A stretch of DNA of 56,612 nt. Source: Lenisia limosa (Eukaryota; Breviatea). The position numbers and the translations under genes are program-made. The notes beneath the pieces were generated by a model, which did no database searches, was not told the DNA's origin, and saw only the letters and a program-made list of their open reading frames with translations. Shown piece by piece: positions 54,601 to 56,612 of this stretch. How positions within the stretch are numbered: position 1 is the first letter of the stretch; every line of letters begins with the position of its first letter. The stretch is from contig LPNZ01001133.1 of assembly GCA_001655205.1 (NCBI GenBank), positions 1-56,612 of the forward strand. Direction: 5' to 3'.

Positions 54601-56612
54601 CTATAGTCCTCTGAGGACATTTGAGATGGTGTTCCGACTCAACGCCCTCGAAGGAAGCCAACTGCCGAGCACGGCAAAGACCAGTGACGACAGAGTTACG
54701 CTTGTGAACAGCGTGGTTGGGAACACAAACTCAAACGGCATTTCTGGAGGGTGAGGACGAAAACTTCCATATCGATTCAATACAATAAATAAACGGCCTG
54801 AAGCCATTCATGGGGGAGGAAGAAAATGACGGTATAGAAAAAGCTAAACGAGATCAAACAAACCAGAGATGATTTGAGGCAAGGTAAATAGTACAAGATA
54901 ATTAATGGGACGAGGGTGGAGCATTAGTGCAGGGGACCATATTAATCACTGTTATGTTGGCCTCCGAAGATGGCTTTGCCGTAATATCTGTCCTCTCAGA
55001 CACATCGATAAAGACCATTGGAAGGCAAAGCTATCTCTGTAAATACAGACTCGCAATAATAAAGAGGGAATAGGACCACCTGCCACGCGGAGTCCAAGCC
55101 CAATCCAAGGATGAATGACTCCATGACACGAAATCTCACAGAGTCCGACTTGCTTGAGTTTAAGTCCTCAGATCGCTTCCCCAACACAATGTATGGCTAT
55201 GAACGGTCCCTTTTTTTATTTTTTATATCAAGATTCCTTTAGATGTGACTATGCGGTCAATTTACCGACAGAACTTCCATTCCCTCAAGAGCCACACCAT
55301 AAAACTTAAAATAACAATAAAAACAATACTAAGAGAAATGAGAAAAATAAACGGAGAATTCGGACGAAGTTGTCCATCTTATAAGCCACAAATACATAAT
55401 AATGCAATCATAAAAGGTGAACACACAACGATTCAATAATCGAGTCATATTCAAGGGACATACCAGTGAAGAGCATGAACTGGGCGGTCAGCGTTATCGA
55501 CACCAGAAGTCCAATGGTGGTGCCAAGTATGATGGACGACAGGGTGATGGAAAGGGCCTCGTAGATGTACGCACGTGAAACACTTGCCGCACTGGGTGGT
55601 TGGAGGGCTATTGTGGGAAGTGTTTATGGAATAAGATATGTCCAACGCATACGACAGGCCAAGGGATCTGAGAACTCCGTACTCCCAGGCGTTCTCCTGG
55701 ACGTTGCTGATGAAGGACTGCCACAGTACGAAGAAACACAGCACAACAGCCTAGTTTATAAAGAGAATATTATCGAGTTGAGAAGATTTGTTGAGAACCA
55801 ACCGCCAGCGAAACGACGTTAAAGATGACAAGGAGAATGGACGTGGCCGTCTCAGCATCCTCCACCAGCGCCTCCGTGTCCATGATGGAGGTGTCATCGT
55901 CATTGACACTGGATTGTAGTCTATTTTTGATCTGCCAGGGTAAGATGGAGATGTGATGGGAGCATTCGATGGCTCTAATTTAATACAAAGAGATTACTGT
56001 ATCCATGATAGACTGTCACTATTCTTGCAGTTTTCTATAGACCTGGAGCTGACCTGGTCAATTTCCTCGCGACTGACATTGGGTACCAGGTCAATCATCA
56101 TGGTTTGCTTAGGAGGCGCGCTGAACTCCGTACCTTGCACCGTGGATCTGAAGAATAAGGCAGATGCAAAATCTATCAACTGGTAAAGCGGGTGAATGTT
56201 TCCTTGACCGAGCATCTTCATGCCCCCATCCACCTTGACCGAGCATCTTCATGCAGTTTGTCGTAGTCGTCCATGGTAATGATGACGGGACTGCCGTACG
56301 CAGAGAACCGATATCGACTGAAGAAGAAGCCCGGAACCTGAATGGGCGTGATCCAGGTTGAGGTCGCGAGAATATCGATAGCAGAGTGGATAGGACCCAC
56401 CTTCGACACAAGGGCTCTGGGCTTGACCAGGAAAGACTCTGATCGTCTGCTGTCATCTCTGACACTCTCAACACGCACCTAGGCGTCATTTAGATAAAAT
56501 AATTGCATCATTGAGTCATAACAGTCTTGGATTATCTGCCCACTCTCAGCATCATGGGAGTGTCAGTGTCCACTGAGGCGGTCAGACGGAGAGCCTCACT
56601 GCACACCGCATC
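54601..56612 (-). CDS. FtsX-like (MacB/DUF214-type) membrane permease, C-terminal part; runs off the window
   Basis: The 5' part lies beyond the right edge. Visible extracytoplasmic-domain exons include VKPRALVSKVGPIHSAIDIL, PGFFFSRYRFSAYGSPVIIT and TVQGTEFSAPPKQTMMIDLV. The FtsX core follows: ATSILVIFNVVSLAVG (membrane helix), VLCFFVLWQSFISNVQ, NAWEYGVLRSLGL, YIYEALSITLSSIILGTTIG, LLVSITLTAQFMLF, FPTTLFTSVTLSSLVFAVLG and the conserved end SWLPSRALSRNTISNVLRGL with TAG. WEYGVLRSLGL and the terminal P-RA-R-I---LR pattern define the family, whose members in bacteria are permease subunits of ABC transporters and mechanotransmitters. In protists stand-alone versions exist without a fused ATPase; whether an ATPase domain precedes this one cannot be seen. 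Convergent with the unidentified gene. Confidence 0.88.
56202..56254 (-). repeat. 22-bp duplication spanning a 5' splice site of the FtsX-like gene
   Basis: CCTTGACCGAGCATCTTCAT plus two bases occurs at 56202-56223 and again at 56233-56254 (period 31). On the gene strand the exon ends at ...CGGTCAAG with donor GTGGAT. The second copy lies inside the intron as CGGTCAAG followed by GAAAC, a dead donor. Confidence 0.9.

Noticed and set aside
1-56612. Non-standard genetic code
   Set aside because: All recognisable proteins end at TAA, TAG or TGA where homologues end, and no in-frame stops interrupt conserved blocks once introns are removed.

Overview
This window is nuclear DNA from a eukaryote, almost certainly a unicellular flagellate. 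Nearly every gene is broken into small exons by GT-AG introns of about 24-100 nt with TAG or CAG acceptors. The genes are ordinary eukaryotic housekeeping genes, the standard genetic code fits throughout, and one gene is a homologue of the ciliary protein CFAP99. Lineage cannot be fixed from the window. A SANT+BTB protein (SANBR type), WDR11, a CFAP99 homologue and a stand-alone FtsX-type permease occurring together suggest a protist rather than a plant or fungus. There are two assembly gaps, at 11281-11378 and 17955-18201.

Layout, left to right: RING-finger protein with SUMO-binding-like motifs (+); a small 67-aa candidate (+); lariat debranching enzyme DBR1 (-); RHA/DHX9-like dsRBD-DExH helicase (+); thioredoxin-fold protein (-); CFAP99-like protein (+); N-terminal protein methyltransferase NTMT1 (-); secreted permuted papain-fold hydrolase (+); eIF3 subunit L (-); candidate multi-pass membrane protein (+); SANBR-like SANT/BTB protein (-); WDR11 (+); ribosomal protein RPL11/uL5 (-); unidentified secreted protein (+); PP2C phosphatase with a C-terminal membrane anchor (-); Asteroid/XPG-like protein (+); secreted beta-helix-like protein (-); tRNA-Leu(CAG) (-); unidentified Pro/Gln-rich protein (+); FtsX-like permease (-, cut by the window end).

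The genes do not form one pathway. RNA metabolism is well represented (DBR1, RHA-like helicase, eIF3L, RPL11, tRNA-Leu, the XPG-like protein). The most striking large-scale property is that protein-coding genes alternate strand almost perfectly across the window, giving a chain of convergent and divergent pairs with short spacers.

A second recurrent feature is short tandem duplication, with units of about 18-50 bp in 2-3 copies. These lie inside introns and often include or abut a 5' or 3' splice site. Gene models here were spliced by eye. Exon joins supported by family similarity are reliable; starts and joins in the unidentified genes are tentative.
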